Positions 1 through 10,893 of a DNA stretch of 64,000 nt are shown here, piece by piece. Positions within the stretch are counted from its first letter, which is position 1; every line of letters starts with the position of its first letter. Origin of the DNA: Guadua angustifolia. Lineage: Eukaryota > Streptophyta > Magnoliopsida > Poales > Poaceae. The position numbers and the translations under genes are program-made. The stretch is taken from positions 58,011,326 through 58,075,325 of the forward strand of contig CM070501.1 of NCBI GenBank assembly GCA_036346375.1. The letters are read 5' to 3'. The notes beneath the pieces were generated by a model. That model ran no database searches and had not been told where the DNA came from. It saw only the letters and a list, made by a program, of their open reading frames with translations.

Positions 1-735
1 TGTAGCCAGGACATTGCGATGTGTCATCATAACTCCCTTGGGCAATCCAGTGCTACCACTTGTGTACATTATCACAGCGACGTCAGATGGGAGAGGCATG
101 TTTGCATCAACAGGTGCTTCATTTCCTAATCTATCTACCTCCTCAAATGACTCAATTATCCAGCTAGTGCTGTTTTGAGCTAAGGAAACTTCAGTTGAGA
201 TGCCTTCCTCATTGATGTAGATGACACACTTGACAGTGTCAAGTTGCCCACTTATATCAATCAACTTCTTTAATTCTTTCTGACCACATACTAAAGTAGT
301 GACCTCCGTCTCATTTAGTGAGTGGCACAGTGCTCCCTCCCCCAAGGAGGCATAGATGGTGACAACTGTAATATTTTGTCTGAAGCATGCCTGCAGTGCA
401 ATCTGCCACTCGGCCAGTGTCTCGGCAAAAATAGCCAGCGCCACTCTCTCGGTGGCCTAATCGAATTAGTCCAGATGAGAAGTTGCAAACGCCTGCAAGG
501 CCTCAGCGTAACACTTCCACTCATACTCCCCCAGATGAAGCTTCTCAAAGGACCTCCCATCAGATGCAAGTTCCGTCTCCCTTGAAATGAGCTTCCTGGT
601 GCCAAGGAGTGGCATGTAGACAAACTCCTCGCAAGGCGCTCAAACAGCCAAGTGTGTTTCAACAGGTGCTCAAATCGATAATTCAGATCGCAAAGCCGGG
701 CTCTCGCCCACATCAGCCAAGCACGGCCCTCTCCT
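1..735 (-). pseudogene. Long-chain acyl-CoA synthetase, N-terminal part, frameshifted, runs off left edge
   Basis: Enzymes of this family activate fatty acids to acyl-CoA through an acyl-AMP intermediate; the best match from memory is the plant LACS8/LACS9 group. Read on the minus strand, the AMP-binding signature YTSGSTGLPKG lies at about 31-75, preceded by family-typical stretches such as RQNITVVTIYASLGE and FEKLHLGEYEW (about 330-560) and LLGTRKLISRE (about 580-610). The frame is not continuous. GEYEWKCYAEA is followed by in-frame stops near 450-480, while the expected CNFSSGLIRLGH reads in another frame there, and a second shift lies near 620-660. The rest of the enzyme would lie left of the window. 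The frameshifts could be real decay or consensus errors, because a nearby repeat pair shows similar small indels. Confidence 0.8.
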
Positions 736-1060
736 TTTCAACGTTTCTCCTTCTGCGAGCAGCGGAGAGACCGCGATGGGGACAAGAAGGGCAAAATAAG
801 GATTCATACTTACGCAAGGGGCGGCATTTGCTGCAGATGCTCCTCATGGCGGCGGGCGATGTGGCGGCGGCGGTATCGCGTCTCGGGCACGAGACGGCGG
901 GTCAGACGACTTGACCCGGCCACGAGGGCGTGGTCGACCTCAAGGTCAAGATGCTCGGTGATTTCACGATGGACAAGACGGCTGGCGATTAAGGCGCTAG
1001 GATTGCCTTCAAAGATCTGGTTTGGCAGTTGTAGGTGATGTCGAGGTCGCTGTTGGCGGT
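736..1060. other. Unassigned stretch between the acyl-CoA synthetase fragment and the retroelement
   Basis: No convincing coding exon was found. On the minus strand, CTTGC followed by GTAAGTATG near 805-820 looks like a splice donor and could mark the end of an upstream leader exon of the acyl-CoA synthetase gene. The boundary with the LTR-retroelement internal region is not visible. Confidence 0.3.
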
Positions 1061-1842
1061 GTCAATGAGGATGCCACTCCTGAGGCATTTCCTCAAACAC
1101 TTGGCGCGCACCATCCTTGGAGTTGAGGGCTATGGACGACCATTCGAGCCGGCGCCGAATCGCTTTGGCTCCCGCCCGACTCCCATCCCATCGGCTTCCA
1201 GAGCAACTTCCGCCGCTTCGGCCGCCCCTCCTCGCGCACCATCCTCCTCGCGGTGCCTCCGGCCGCTCTCCGGTCTCCTCAGCCATTGCCACGATCCCCG
1301 CATGGCCAAAGCCCGCGATCGGCCACTTTGTGGAGGCCCAGATCCGGAGGCCATCGGCGTGGACGACGTCAATGAGAGCGAGGTCCTTCCTTGCCGATGA
1401 CGCCACCACATCGCCAAGCACGCTTAGCAAGGCCCCCGCCGTGTGCGGCCGCGCAACCTTGGCGAGGCCTCCGCCGATTCGCGAGACGCCGCCATGACCC
1501 GCACCAAGGGCGCAGGCGGGCACCGCAACGTCGTGGGAGGCCGCCTCGTGCACTCCGTCACGGGCGACATCCGCTCCTCCGTGGCATGGACGGCAATGAG
1601 GTCTTCTCCTCGCTAAGCGCGCCGCCGCCTTCACGACTTGGTCATGCAGACCCACCGCTCGGCCGCCTCCGGTCGTTCGGCCATGGCCGGCAGATGGCCA
1701 CCCCGCCGACGAAGCTCCTCGGTGGTGGCACCACCATGGATTGCCCTCGCGCAACTCGACAAGCGACTTCTCGCCTGATTTCGATGATCCGGTCACTTTT
1801 CGCAATTGCTCTCTCAAAAGCGTCCGCCATGGCTTGGATCAA
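1061..1842 (-). mobile_element. Degraded internal (gag-like) region of an LTR retroelement
   Basis: The region lies directly inside an LTR and its putative primer-binding site. On the minus strand a reading frame starts near 1831-1842 (MADAFERAIAKSDRIIEIRR), as expected for the start of gag. It changes frame soon afterwards, and a 251-residue Ala/Gly/Arg-rich frame covers 1062-1817. No zinc knuckle, protease, integrase or reverse transcriptase is visible, so this is a remnant or a non-autonomous element. The assignment rests on position (LTR, then PBS, then ORF), not on a recognised domain. Confidence 0.5.
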
Positions 1843-1856
1843 GGCTCGATACCAAT
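1843..1856 (-). other. Putative primer-binding site (initiator tRNA-Met type)
   Basis: The minus strand reads ATTGGTATCGAGCC directly after the LTR end. This is close to the TGGTATCAGAGC primer-binding site common in plant LTR elements, which pairs with the 3' end of initiator tRNA-Met. Confidence 0.6.
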
Positions 1857-2124
1857 TGTTATGAACCGGCTACCACAGGATACTGATTACAAGAGTTTTG
1901 GCTGATTTGGGGAAGAATCGAGGAGAATGGGAGGAAGAAGACTGAGAATAGAGAAAGCGAGAATTGAGGAAGAGGAGTAGCACTTTGCTTCGTCATTCGA
2001 TGCCTTCATCGAATCTTTGCGTCTTGTTTTTTGTAGTGCCTTCCCTTCACACCCGAGTGGGCCGCGTGAGAGCCCACCTGCTGCCCGGTCCAATAGCCAG
2101 CTTCCAAGGCCCTCGTCTGTGACA
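1857..2124 (-). repeat. LTR copy A (inner)
   Basis: A 268-bp sequence bounded by TG...CA (TGTTATGAACC to CTGTGACA on the plus strand). It matches 2135-2403 apart from scattered small indels. It abuts the primer-binding site at 1843-1856, which sets the element on the minus strand. Confidence 0.75.
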
Positions 2125-2134
2125 TTATACCAAT

Positions 2135-2403
2135 TGTTATGAACCGGCTACCACAGGATACAGATTACAAGAGTTTTGGCTGATTTGGGGAAGAATCAGA
2201 GGAGAATGGGAGGAAGAAGACTCCAGAATAGAGAAAGCAGAATTGAGGAAGAGGAGTAGCACTTTGCTTCTGTCATTCGATGCCTTCATCAGAATGCTGC
2301 GTCTTGTTTTTGTAGTGCCTTCCCTTCACACCCGAGTGGGCCGCGTGAGAGCCCACCTGCTGCCCGGTCCAATAGCCAGCTTCCAAGGCCCTCGTCTGTG
2401 ACA
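2135..2403 (-). repeat. LTR copy B (outer), separated from copy A by 10 bp
   Basis: A 269-bp near-copy of 1857-2124 with the same TG/CA termini. The 10-bp spacer at 2125-2134 reads ATTGGTATAA on the minus strand, which is the start of the same primer-binding site. The order is therefore LTR, partial PBS, LTR, PBS, gag-like. Copy A lacks short CA/CT-containing bits that copy B keeps (near 1917, 1942, 1990 and 2010). Confidence 0.75.
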
Positions 2404-2703
2404 TTCACTGGATAGCTCAAGCTCTCTTTGCTATAGTCGTCCGAGAACCTCTCATGGATGTTTAGTTATGTACGTTGCCATCTACAAGACTGCAAGCAAT
2501 TTCCTGCTGTCACTATTCATGCATCTTATCAGTGGATGTTTATTTATCTGTCTATCTTCTGGATTATTTGACCAGCTGATGTTTCAATTCCACTTTGATG
2601 CATGAAAATAGGAGTGCCTAAAAAAAAGTTAAAGCTGGATATGTGACAGGACAAAAGTTACAACTTACAAGTGTTGCTATTTACTTTTATTCAATTTCTG
2701 CAG

Positions 2704-4682
2704 GCTACGCCGCTCATAGCAGGACTTGCAGTTGCAGCTGCAGCTCTTGCGGGTAGATATAGCATCCAAGCTTGGCAAGCTTACAAGGCAAGGCCTATAG
2801 TTCCAAGGATGCGTAAATTCTATGAAGGTGGCTTTCAACCTACGATGACCCGAAGGGAAGCTGGTTTAATCCTGGGTGTCAGGTGCATGTTATATAGAAG
2901 CATAATATTCGTACCACAGTCAATTATTGTTTATGTTTCTCTACCATACAGCTATTCATTTCTCTAGCAGTCTAGCTCCATCCCATGCCACGAAATTATG
3001 TTGAGTTGACTACAGCACAACATTTGGGGTTAGGAATGGCAATGGGTGGAAGAAAGGAAGAAAGACACAGGGAACTTCCCTTGATCCCTTATCCCCGCCC
3101 TCTGCCATCTGACTTATGGGGAGATTTCACTTTCACTCATACCATGGCCCAAATGGGTTCCCAAATCCCCCGAAAAATGGAAGTAAATAGTTCACAGTCA
3201 TCGATGGGGACAGAATGGTTTCTGCAGTACAATTTGTGAAGCATCTGTTTGGTAGAGGGAGATCTTGTGGAAAATCATGTGGTAACATTGCGTATTAAAA
3301 TGGAAATATGCAGTCAACGCTCCACACTAACCACCAGCATGAAGGTTGATAGCTGCAATTTTTATATAATAAACATATCATAAATCTTGTTTTAAGTTGC
3401 TGTATTAATTTCCAGCCGAACAAGTTGCAAGTAAGGCAAAGGGAACTCTATCCCTTCCAACTACAATATACTTTTCATAGGAAAGCCTTCTAAGACCGAA
3501 TGCGATAGCTAGCTTTGGACGGTTATAAATTGAGATGCAAGATTTGACCATTTAGAAATTGTAGATGGAGTGGACAGCTCAATCAACCATTGTTAACCAA
3601 CTTCTCAGCCATTTGAAGTGCCTAGCCAGTACTGGGCTACCGGCTTGCTGATAGCATCCCAATCTTGAACCGATCTGGCTCCTTGTCCTCCCTTCACCCT
3701 TCTGCAAATCAGTGTTAGGAAGGAGACAGATGGTTGCGGTGTATGAGGTGAGGACCAGGGGTAGAGATCAGAGTGACCAGAGTGGAAAAAGATTTAGGAG
3801 TAAGACAAAAGAAGCATCAGCTGAAGTGACATATGGTGTGAGAATATATCTAAGGTTAAGGTCTTATTCTTAAATCATATGTATGAAAAGGATGTGGCCC
3901 CACATTTCATAGAGACATATTCATATAGTACGTACATATATATTATAGGATATTTATTTCATGAGGGCCACTCAGGTGCGCTGCAATGGGATTGACAGAG
4001 CATCCCACCATCACTGCTACCTAACTTGGGTTTAGTTTGTTGCCAACAGCCCCTTGGATATAAAGTTGAAGCATCCACAATTCCACAACCCTATCAAACT
4101 TCATTTGGATGGCGGGGAATGGTCGGTTTCCAACCCAATTCACATGGATCTTCTCCTCCACATGGATTGGGTTGGGACCCCACCCATTGCAAACCATCCA
4201 AACCAGGCTTTGGGGCAATTGCCTGTGTAAATGACTAGATGGCTAGAATTGCCATCTCAAGCTGGGATCATGTGTGCCCTCTCCATCATCACTTCATCAG
4301 TCATAATGATAACAAACGTACAATATCACATAACTGTGTCCTATTTTGTGTTTTCACCAGCAAGGCAATTAAAATTTTTTTTCCTGACAAATTGAGCCCC
4401 ACCTTGCCATGATATGTTTTGTTTTGATCTGATTCAGCAATTTTTCATTGTTACCTTCCAATTTTAGACATGTTATGTTGCCTGCCTTTGTTAAGTGGCG
4501 CTCTGCTGTCTTTTCATGTCTCCAGGGAAAACGTCCATCCTGAGAAGGTAAAAGAGGCACATAAGAAGGTCATGGTTGCCAATCATCCGGATGCGGGGGG
4601 AAGCCATTACCTTGCTTCGAAGATCAACGAGGCGAAAGATGTTTTGCTAGGGAAAACAAAAGGAGGTGGATCAGCCTTTTGA
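2704..4682 (+). CDS. TIM14: TIM14/PAM18 mitochondrial import motor J-protein (two visible coding exons)
   Basis: TIM14 is the inner-membrane J-protein that stimulates mitochondrial Hsp70 at the TIM23 translocase. Exon 2704-2882 follows a CTGCAG acceptor and starts with ATPLIAGLAVAAAALAGRY, the single N-terminal membrane segment, then continues through KARP, KFYEGGFQPTM and ILGVR. A GT donor lies at 2883. Exon 4526-4682 follows TCTCCAG and encodes ENVHPEKVKEAHKKVMVANHPDAGGS, with the J-domain HPD motif, and ends in GKTKGGGSAF plus TGA. The Arg codon spanning the splice (AG|G) keeps the frame. The product is 111 residues plus the start Met, the normal size. The initiator ATG is not visible and probably sits in a separate upstream exon, as the acceptor falls right after the expected Met codon. 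The retroelement at 1.1-2.4 kb may lie in or before that first intron. Confidence 0.9.
2883..4525 (+). other. TIM14: TIM14 intron, 1.64 kb
   Basis: This AT-rich intron has a GT donor at 2883 and a TCTCCAG acceptor ending at 4525. It contains no supported gene. A stretch near 4020-4220 with Asn/His/Pro-rich short frames on both strands looks like a decayed small repeat, but its termini could not be defined. Confidence 0.6.
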
Positions 4683-5011
4683 TTATATAATACAAAATGT
4701 ACTCTTGCAATCAAAGGATAATTTTTGTGCCTCCAGACTCGTGCTTAGAAGGTAGACAAAAATCTTGATGTGTTACTAAAATTTCTGGACAAATAACATT
4801 GGACCGTTTTAGAGCAGGCCTGTTCACTGTGTAGCGCTTCAAGAACCAGTTGTGTTGTGCCCCCTGGTTGTGGAAACTGATATACATGAAAGGTGGCATG
4901 GGTTGTGTTTTGCTTTGCATGATACTGTTCTTCTATCTATTCTATTGTGATAGCTACAGTGTAACATGGTTCTTCCATAGCTAACAGTATCATAGCATGG
5001 AGTCCGCTTCT
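4683..5011. other. Convergent spacer between TIM14 and the GT43 pseudogene
   Basis: These 329 bp separate the TIM14 stop codon on the plus strand from the GT43 stop codon on the minus strand, so they should hold both 3'UTRs. I see no other gene. Confidence 0.6.
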
Positions 5012-5131
5012 TCACTCTTCATTAGACTTTGCTTCCGTTTGAGTCTCCGGTTCTTCAGTTTCTCGAGCGTACCTTGGCATATCAAGGTGCCACAGCATTA
5101 TCTGAGACTCAGAGCAGTCAAAAGGGATGCC

Positions 5132-5143
5132 CTTCCGCTTTTC
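5132..5143. repeat. Target-site duplication of the LINE (left copy)
   Basis: CTTCCGCTTTTC is repeated exactly at 8082-8093. On the minus strand both copies read GAAAAGCGGAAG, coding for the EKRK stretch of GT43 exon 3. Confidence 0.95.
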
Positions 5144-8081
5144 TTTTTTTTTTGAACGAAAAGGCAGGAGCACTGCCGTATGCATTAAAGAAAGGGAATA
5201 ATGGAATAGGTTACAGCAGTTTGGAGAGAGTGAGTTCTTCTAACGAAGAACCACACGAAGCACAAAAGAATAGAACCACCCACTCAATGACAACATCAAT
5301 AGAGCGATAGACTTGATCGGTTTTTTTTTTTTGAGGCAAGCAACGAAAAGATATGGAAACTAGAAATCATAGCATCTGTTAAGCCACCGTTCGGTTTCGC
5401 ACATTCTCGCCATTGCATCAACCACTGCTTTGCTGCGGTCTTTGTAGGTATTTTGGAAGATCCTACAATTCCTTTCTTTCCATAGGTTCCATAGGCAATA
5501 TGTGATGACCCCATCGAACTCCTTTCGTCTAGGGGAAATCACCGCGAGGCGAGAGGAGGTCCACCAAGCGGAATTCCCTAGATGAACCAAGGAAGGCTGA
5601 GGTGCCCTTAGGTTTGATTGCGTAATGCGTAGCACCCTCGTCCAGACCTGCCATGCGAAAGGGCACCATAACAACAGGTGAGATGCTGTCACTTCCTCTC
5701 CCCCACAGAGGACGCATGTGGTGGAATGAGGCCACCCCCTGGTGGCTAACCTGTCCGCCATCAAAATCCTGTCCTGGATGAACAGCCAGGCGAAAAACCT
5801 GCATTTCCCCTCCGCGGCCGCCTGCCAAATCATCTTGTAGTTTTGATCCAGAATGGAGCCTAAAAACTGAGTCTTGTAAGCTGAGCTTGCTGAATACTCA
5901 CCCGAGGACGTCCATCTCCAGGTGATCTGATCATCCGACTGTGGCTGAAGCTGAACCTGTCGCAGCGCATGCCAAAGACGAAAAAACTCCTGCAGCTGCT
6001 CTTCGGTTGTAATCCGGCGCAAAGGTCTAATCCAATTTCTTGATGATAGGAGGTCCTTAACCGTGCCTGTTTTTCTTCAAACCAGCTTGTAGCAAGATGG
6101 CGCCAACTCCGCTGGAGAAGTTCCCTGCAGCCATCTAGAGCCCCAGAAATCCGCTGTTTCGCCGTTGCCTATCGAGATGACAGTGCTTGCAATGAAGAGA
6201 CTGCGGTCCGAGGGGGACAAGGTAGCGGCGAGCCTAACCAGGGCCTGTTTCGGTCTTTCCACGCGAACCATAACCAACGCACTCGAAGCGCCCGACCAAA
6301 CCTGTCCAAATCTTTTGCCCCCAGACCTCCCCAGCATCTTGGGCCTGTAAATTTTTTTCCAATTTACCAGACAGTGACCCCCATTGCAATCCTGATCACC
6401 TTTCCAAAGAAAACTACGGCGGATCCTGTCGAGTCTCTTTGTGACCCATTTGCTGAGGGGATACACCGCTAGATGATAGACCGCAATAGATGTCAGGACC
6501 GAGTTTAGTAAAGTCAGGCGAGCTGCCCTAGATAACAGCTTCCCTTTCCATCCTGCCAGACGAGATCGCACCTTGTCAATGAGAGGCTGGAAGTCATCCC
6601 TTTTAAGCTTCGTCGGCCTGAGAGGAAGCCCAAGGTACCGCTAGGAGAAACTTTTGACTGCGGCTTAGAAAAATCTGTAAAATTGCTTCCATGTCTAGCG
6701 CGTCGCATCTTATTGGGTAGACCTCACTCTTGTGGATGTTGTTGTGAAGACCTGTAGCTCCTCCGAAGAAAGCTAGGATTTCCTGAATTGCTATGAGCTC
6801 CTCCTTACGGGGAGAAGCAAAGATGGCCACATCGTCCGCATATAAGGAGACGGTAGATTTTGACCAACCTGTTGGGATCGCGGAAAAGATCCCTGCCTCC
6901 GAGGCCTTAGAGAATAATCTTTGCAGAGGATCCATGGCTAAAATGAAGAGCATGGGAGATAAAGGGTCTCCCTGTGACCCTCTTCTATGCCGAATTGGGG
7001 ACCAGTGGTTCATTGAGGATCACCACGAAGAAGAGGAAGCTAGGATCATAGAAATCCACTCCGCTTGGCGTGGTCTGCCAAGCCGAATAAGAAGATCGGT
7101 AAGGAACTCCCAGCTGATTGAGTCGAAGGCTTTTGCTATATCCAACTTCAGAAAAAGAGTTGGGATCCTCTTCCTATGCATCTCAGAGATGACATTCTTT
7201 GTGAATAGGAAATTGTCCTGAATGGATCTTTTGCTAATAAAAGCGCTTTGGTTGTGCGGGATCAAGTCGTGAAGATATGGTGCTAGCCTACTCGCAAGTA
7301 CCTTGGAGAAGATCTTCCCAGTGCTGTGGATTAGGTTGATTGGCCTGAAGTGAGATATTAAAGAAGCATCTTGTCTCTTAGGGAGCAACACTATGTTTGC
7401 ACAATTGAGCATCTGCAGATGCCGCCCTCTCATGCCATGCAACTGAGAAAAAACATCCATGAGATCCGCCCTGATAATGTCCCAACATGACCTGTAAAAG
7501 AGACCAGTGAACCCGTCGGGACCTGGTGCCTTTTCGGTAGGCATGGAGAACACCGCCTCTCTAACCTCGTGAATGAGGAAAGGTTCCTCCAACATGCGCA
7601 AGTCATGCCGCGGCAGTTGCAGAGAGTCCCAGTCAAAGCAATGGGAACGCTGCATCTTTGAGCCCAACTGTTGGCGGAAGTAGTTGAAGAGCTCTTCCTG
7701 CTTATGAAGAAAGTTGTGGACAGTACCCCTGTCGGTTGTGATTGACTGGATGTGATTTTTCCTCCTACGAGCGTTCACCCTGATGTGGAAGAATTTTGTA
7801 TTAGCGTCTCCTTCCTTAATGGAAGTCAGCCTAGATCGCTGCCTGGTGCGACTTCGCTTGACCGCCGCCAGGCCCAACAACCTGTACCGAAGTTTGCCTC
7901 GAAAATCCCTTTCAGGACCCGAGAGCAGCCGAGATTCCTCCGCCTTATCTAACTGGAAAATAAGCTCAGCCGCTATATGGAACTGAATGGATAGATCTCC
8001 CAGAATGTTTCGGCTCCAGGCTCTCAACGCCTTTGCAGTCCTTGCCAGCTTGATATGCCATTTACGCAAAGCATCTGTGGA
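5144..8081 (-). mobile_element. 5'-truncated L1-type LINE inserted in GT43 exon 3
   Basis: The element is 2938 bp and ends on its 3' side in an A tract (T run at 5144-5153), flanked by exact 12-bp duplications. Its minus-strand frame starts mid-ORF2 (STDALRKWHIKLARTAK), so the endonuclease and ORF1 are missing. Reverse-transcriptase motifs follow: EKAPGPDGFTGLFYRSCW, RPINLIHSTGKIFSKVLA, LKLDIAKAFDSISW, QGDPLSPMLFILAMDPLQ and LYADDVAIFAS (about 6820-6850). A zinc-binding zf-RVT block (CVLCGGEEVTASHLLLWCPF) lies near 5680-5720. An in-frame TGA at 7020-7022 and frame changes near 6070 and 6640 make it inactive. 5' truncation is normal for target-primed reverse transcription. Confidence 0.95.
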
Positions 8082-8093
8082 CTTCCGCTTTTC
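8082..8093. repeat. Target-site duplication of the LINE (right copy)
   Basis: Exact copy of 5132-5143, immediately outside the 5' end of the LINE and inside GT43 exon 3. Confidence 0.95.
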
Positions 8094-8510
8094 TGCATCG
8101 CCGATCGCCATTTGTCGTACAAACTGGATGAGGTCCTGAAGATCAGCAAAACCATGATCCGGTAAACTGTCAAATTCTGGTTGCAATGTTGTGGATACAT
8201 CGTCGTTACGAAACTCGACTGACAAACCTGAGTTGCCTCTGTTGATGAGTCATTCCTGCGGATGAACCTATCTGAATCCCATAGCATTGAGCTCTTGAAC
8301 CCAAGTCTAGAGATGTCGAATTCAGGACGTCTAGAGCTTGAGCTTTTGTTGATTGCACCAGTAACTTCTTCAGCCATAGGGGCTACTATTTCTGTTTCGT
8401 TAGTGCTTGAATCCTTGGAGTACCAACCTGTGATTTGTGATGAGTCACATGTCGGTCCCTCCACTGTTATTCTCTGGTAGGCTGATGACACATTTGCTAT
8501 TGGTCATACT

Positions 8511-9144
8511 TAGAGGTGAGCGTAGTGCCGAGCTGGGCATAGGTCTATCGTGCTTCGGGCTTAAACCATGTTGGGCCGTGATGAGCACGATCCGCTTCGG
8601 CCGAGTCGTGCACGCCCATTTGCGCTTCGTCTTGCGTCTTGCCGCCCGTGTCCGTCCATTTACACTATTACTACAAGAGAAAATGATCACAGATTGATTT
8701 CTTTCTTTATCTGTCTAGGACTTTTTTTTTCCGATCAAAACAAAATCCTATTGTGTTTATTCTTCTCGATTTCCTTGATTCAGTTCCTCCTTCCAGTCAC
8801 ATGTATGCAGTCATGCATTTACTCCTTGATTTGCTCACCTACATATACAACGCATAGATATATTCCCTTTCTTTTCTCCAATCCATCCAGAGTTTTCTTC
8901 CTTTACTCCTTGATTTGCTCACCCACACATACAATACACATGCGTATCTGTTTCGGGCCGTGCCGGCCCAAGCACGGTCCGGACTGTCATGCCGGGCCGG
9001 ACCGCCCATCGTGCCCGATTGGCAGGCCCAGCACAGCCCAGACAACCGTACCGTGCCGGTCCGACCCGTTTAGAACAGTTTCGTGCCGGGCTATAGATCG
9101 GACTGGGTCGAACGTGCCTCGTGCCGGTCCAGTGCCCACCTCTA
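8511..9144. mobile_element. Non-autonomous hAT-type element in GT43 exon 2
   Basis: The 634-bp sequence starts TAGAGGTGAGC and ends GCCCACCTCTA, terminal inverted repeats typical of hAT-derived plant elements. It is flanked by 8-bp segments GTCATACT (8503-8510) and GCCATGCT (9145-9152) that match at six of eight positions, the two differences being transitions. GC-rich subterminal parts carry repeated GTGCCGGCCC-like motifs. There is no transposase frame. On the minus strand the 5' flanking copy still reads GCA TGG C for the expected GT43 Trp, whereas the 3' copy has decayed to TGA. Confidence 0.85.
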
Positions 9145-9843
9145 GCCATGCTGCAATGCCTCTAGATCAAGGATTGGACAACTGATGTTAGCTGTTCTTT
9201 GCCTCTGTTGGGAAAAATTCAGCGAAACAAGATATCGCAAAACTGAAGAGAGGAGAGCAGCAGGACGCACCGAGTTTGCCTGAGCTGTTGAAAGAACCGA
9301 AGGTCGTCGACGCCGGAAGCGCTGGCGAAGCGGACGACCTCGGCGAGCCGGTGCCGCTCGATGTGGTTCAGCGCCACGTTCCTTTGGTGGTCCGCCTCGT
9401 CGTTGGTGCCGTTGACGTTCTCAGCGGCATAGGTGAGGTGCCGGAACATGAGTCCGGTGCCCCGCAGCACTTGGACCGCCGTCGCCGTCGCCGTGCTGTT
9501 CTTGGCGCCAACCGCGATCCAGAGCGACGGCGGCGCGACGAGCCGCAGCGTGTGCCCGAGCCTCGTCAGCGACGCATCCTGTGACACGCCGTCGTCGTCC
9601 GGCCGTGTGACGGTGACGATCAGCAGGAGGTCAATGTCGGGGAGAGGAGGCGGTGGTGCCATTCCTACAGCGCTGCTGGACGGAAAGAAATGAGGCGCGG
9701 AGGAGACTGTCGACCGACGGGGCGCCGGTGGCGGCCAGCGGCGTGAGGGCGGCGAAGGCGCCGATGGCGAAGCAGATGGAGAAGTGTACGGCGGCTTTGC
9801 TCCATAGCTGCAACCTCTTCTTGCACCTCTCTTCCGAGTCCAT

Positions 9844-10893
9844 CCCCGACTCGTAGCCTACTACTAGTAGTAGTATCTTCTCGAGTGCTAGACTCCTAAA
9901 CGTTTCTCGGATGGAAGCGAGAGTTTGATGTTTGGATTGAATTTGTTTGAACGGATGAGACTTTGACTTTGTACTGGTTCGTGGCTAGCACGACGACGAC
10001 AGTGTTTGACAAATTGGAGAATGTCAACCCTCAAGAAAATGTCGGTGATAACGTCTTGGATCCTAGTATATACTCGATTGTTTTCTGCCAAATGAGCTGC
10101 GTTTTTTTTTTCAAAGCAGGAAAGTTAGCTGCGGCAATTGTCGTTGCCGTCTTATCCTTATTAAGGTGGTCAGGCCGACGATGTTAGTATTGGACCGACG
10201 TTTAGTATCTTCATGTGAGAAGTTTACTAAACTCTTATTTGAACATTACCGAACTTGCCCGGCCAACTATGGCATTGGGAATTGCTTCGATTGGGGGGTT
10301 AGGAGAGCTAGTACGTTCAAATGAAGTGCATTCCATGAAGCTTGCTCACTGAACATTACCGAACTCTTATTTGACTTCAGATTAATGCTCGAATTTGATG
10401 GATCAAACAACCACTCTACACAGCAATATTACCTGGGCAGCAGACTAGAACAGACACAAAAGAAAGAAAAAATAGTACTAAACAATGTAGAAATTATTCA
10501 ACGAATCATCTGGGCACTCCCAAATCCCAACATATGCAAGGTAGTTAGGTACTACGGTAACAGATCATAGCAAAAAGAAATTATGAACAATTGCAATCAG
10601 AAGCAAAACAACAAGCAAAGTTCCATAAACCAGAGAGGCGCATGCGTTTATTGTACTACTATCGCACTGTAGCTAACTGGTCCATCTGATCTCACAAAAC
10701 TTATTGACCAAGAGTTGACCAGTTCACTGCTACCGTGGGTGGTCAATGAATCACTTGTTCACCCACACGCAAGGACGATTTCCCTTGTAGAACTCTCCAA
10801 CTGCGAGCTGAAGTAAGCTTGGATAAGCTGGGAAATGCAGAGCACAAGCAGGAACAAACAGAGGCGGTTGAGTTAGCGCCGCGCCCGCAGCAG
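9844..10893. other. Intergenic region
   Basis: This is AT-rich and has no supported gene. A short sequence GAACATTACCGAACT occurs twice (about 10239 and 10353). The left part should contain the promoter of the GT43 pseudogene. Confidence 0.5.

Larger units (their letters stand above)
5012..9843 (-). pseudogene. GT43 glycosyltransferase (IRX9-like) disrupted by a frameshift, a hAT element and a LINE
   Basis: GT43 proteins of the IRX9/IRX14 group take part in xylan backbone synthesis in the Golgi. Exon 1 (9843-9271) encodes a short cytoplasmic end, one membrane anchor (HFSICFAIGAFAALTPLA) and then, in another frame, PDIDLLLIVTVTRPDD, QRNVALNHIERHRL and DLRFFQQLRQTR. Its length is wrong for the exon 2 phase, confirming a net one-base shift near 9660. 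Exon 2 starts at 9161 (GIAAW), is split by the element at 8511-9144, and resumes at 8510-8228 with ITVEGPTCDSSQITGWYS and LGFKSSMLWDSDRF. A 92-bp intron (8227-8136) follows. Exon 3 starts DLIQFVRQMAIGDAEKRK at 8135, is split by the LINE at 5144-8081, and resumes at 5143 with GIPFDCSESQIMLWHLDMP, ending in TGA at 5012-5014. All the expected conserved blocks are present in order, so this was a full gene. Confidence 0.9.

Noticed and set aside
4020..4240. Possible MITE in the TIM14 intron
   Set aside because: Weak inverted similarity only; no convincing termini or target duplication.
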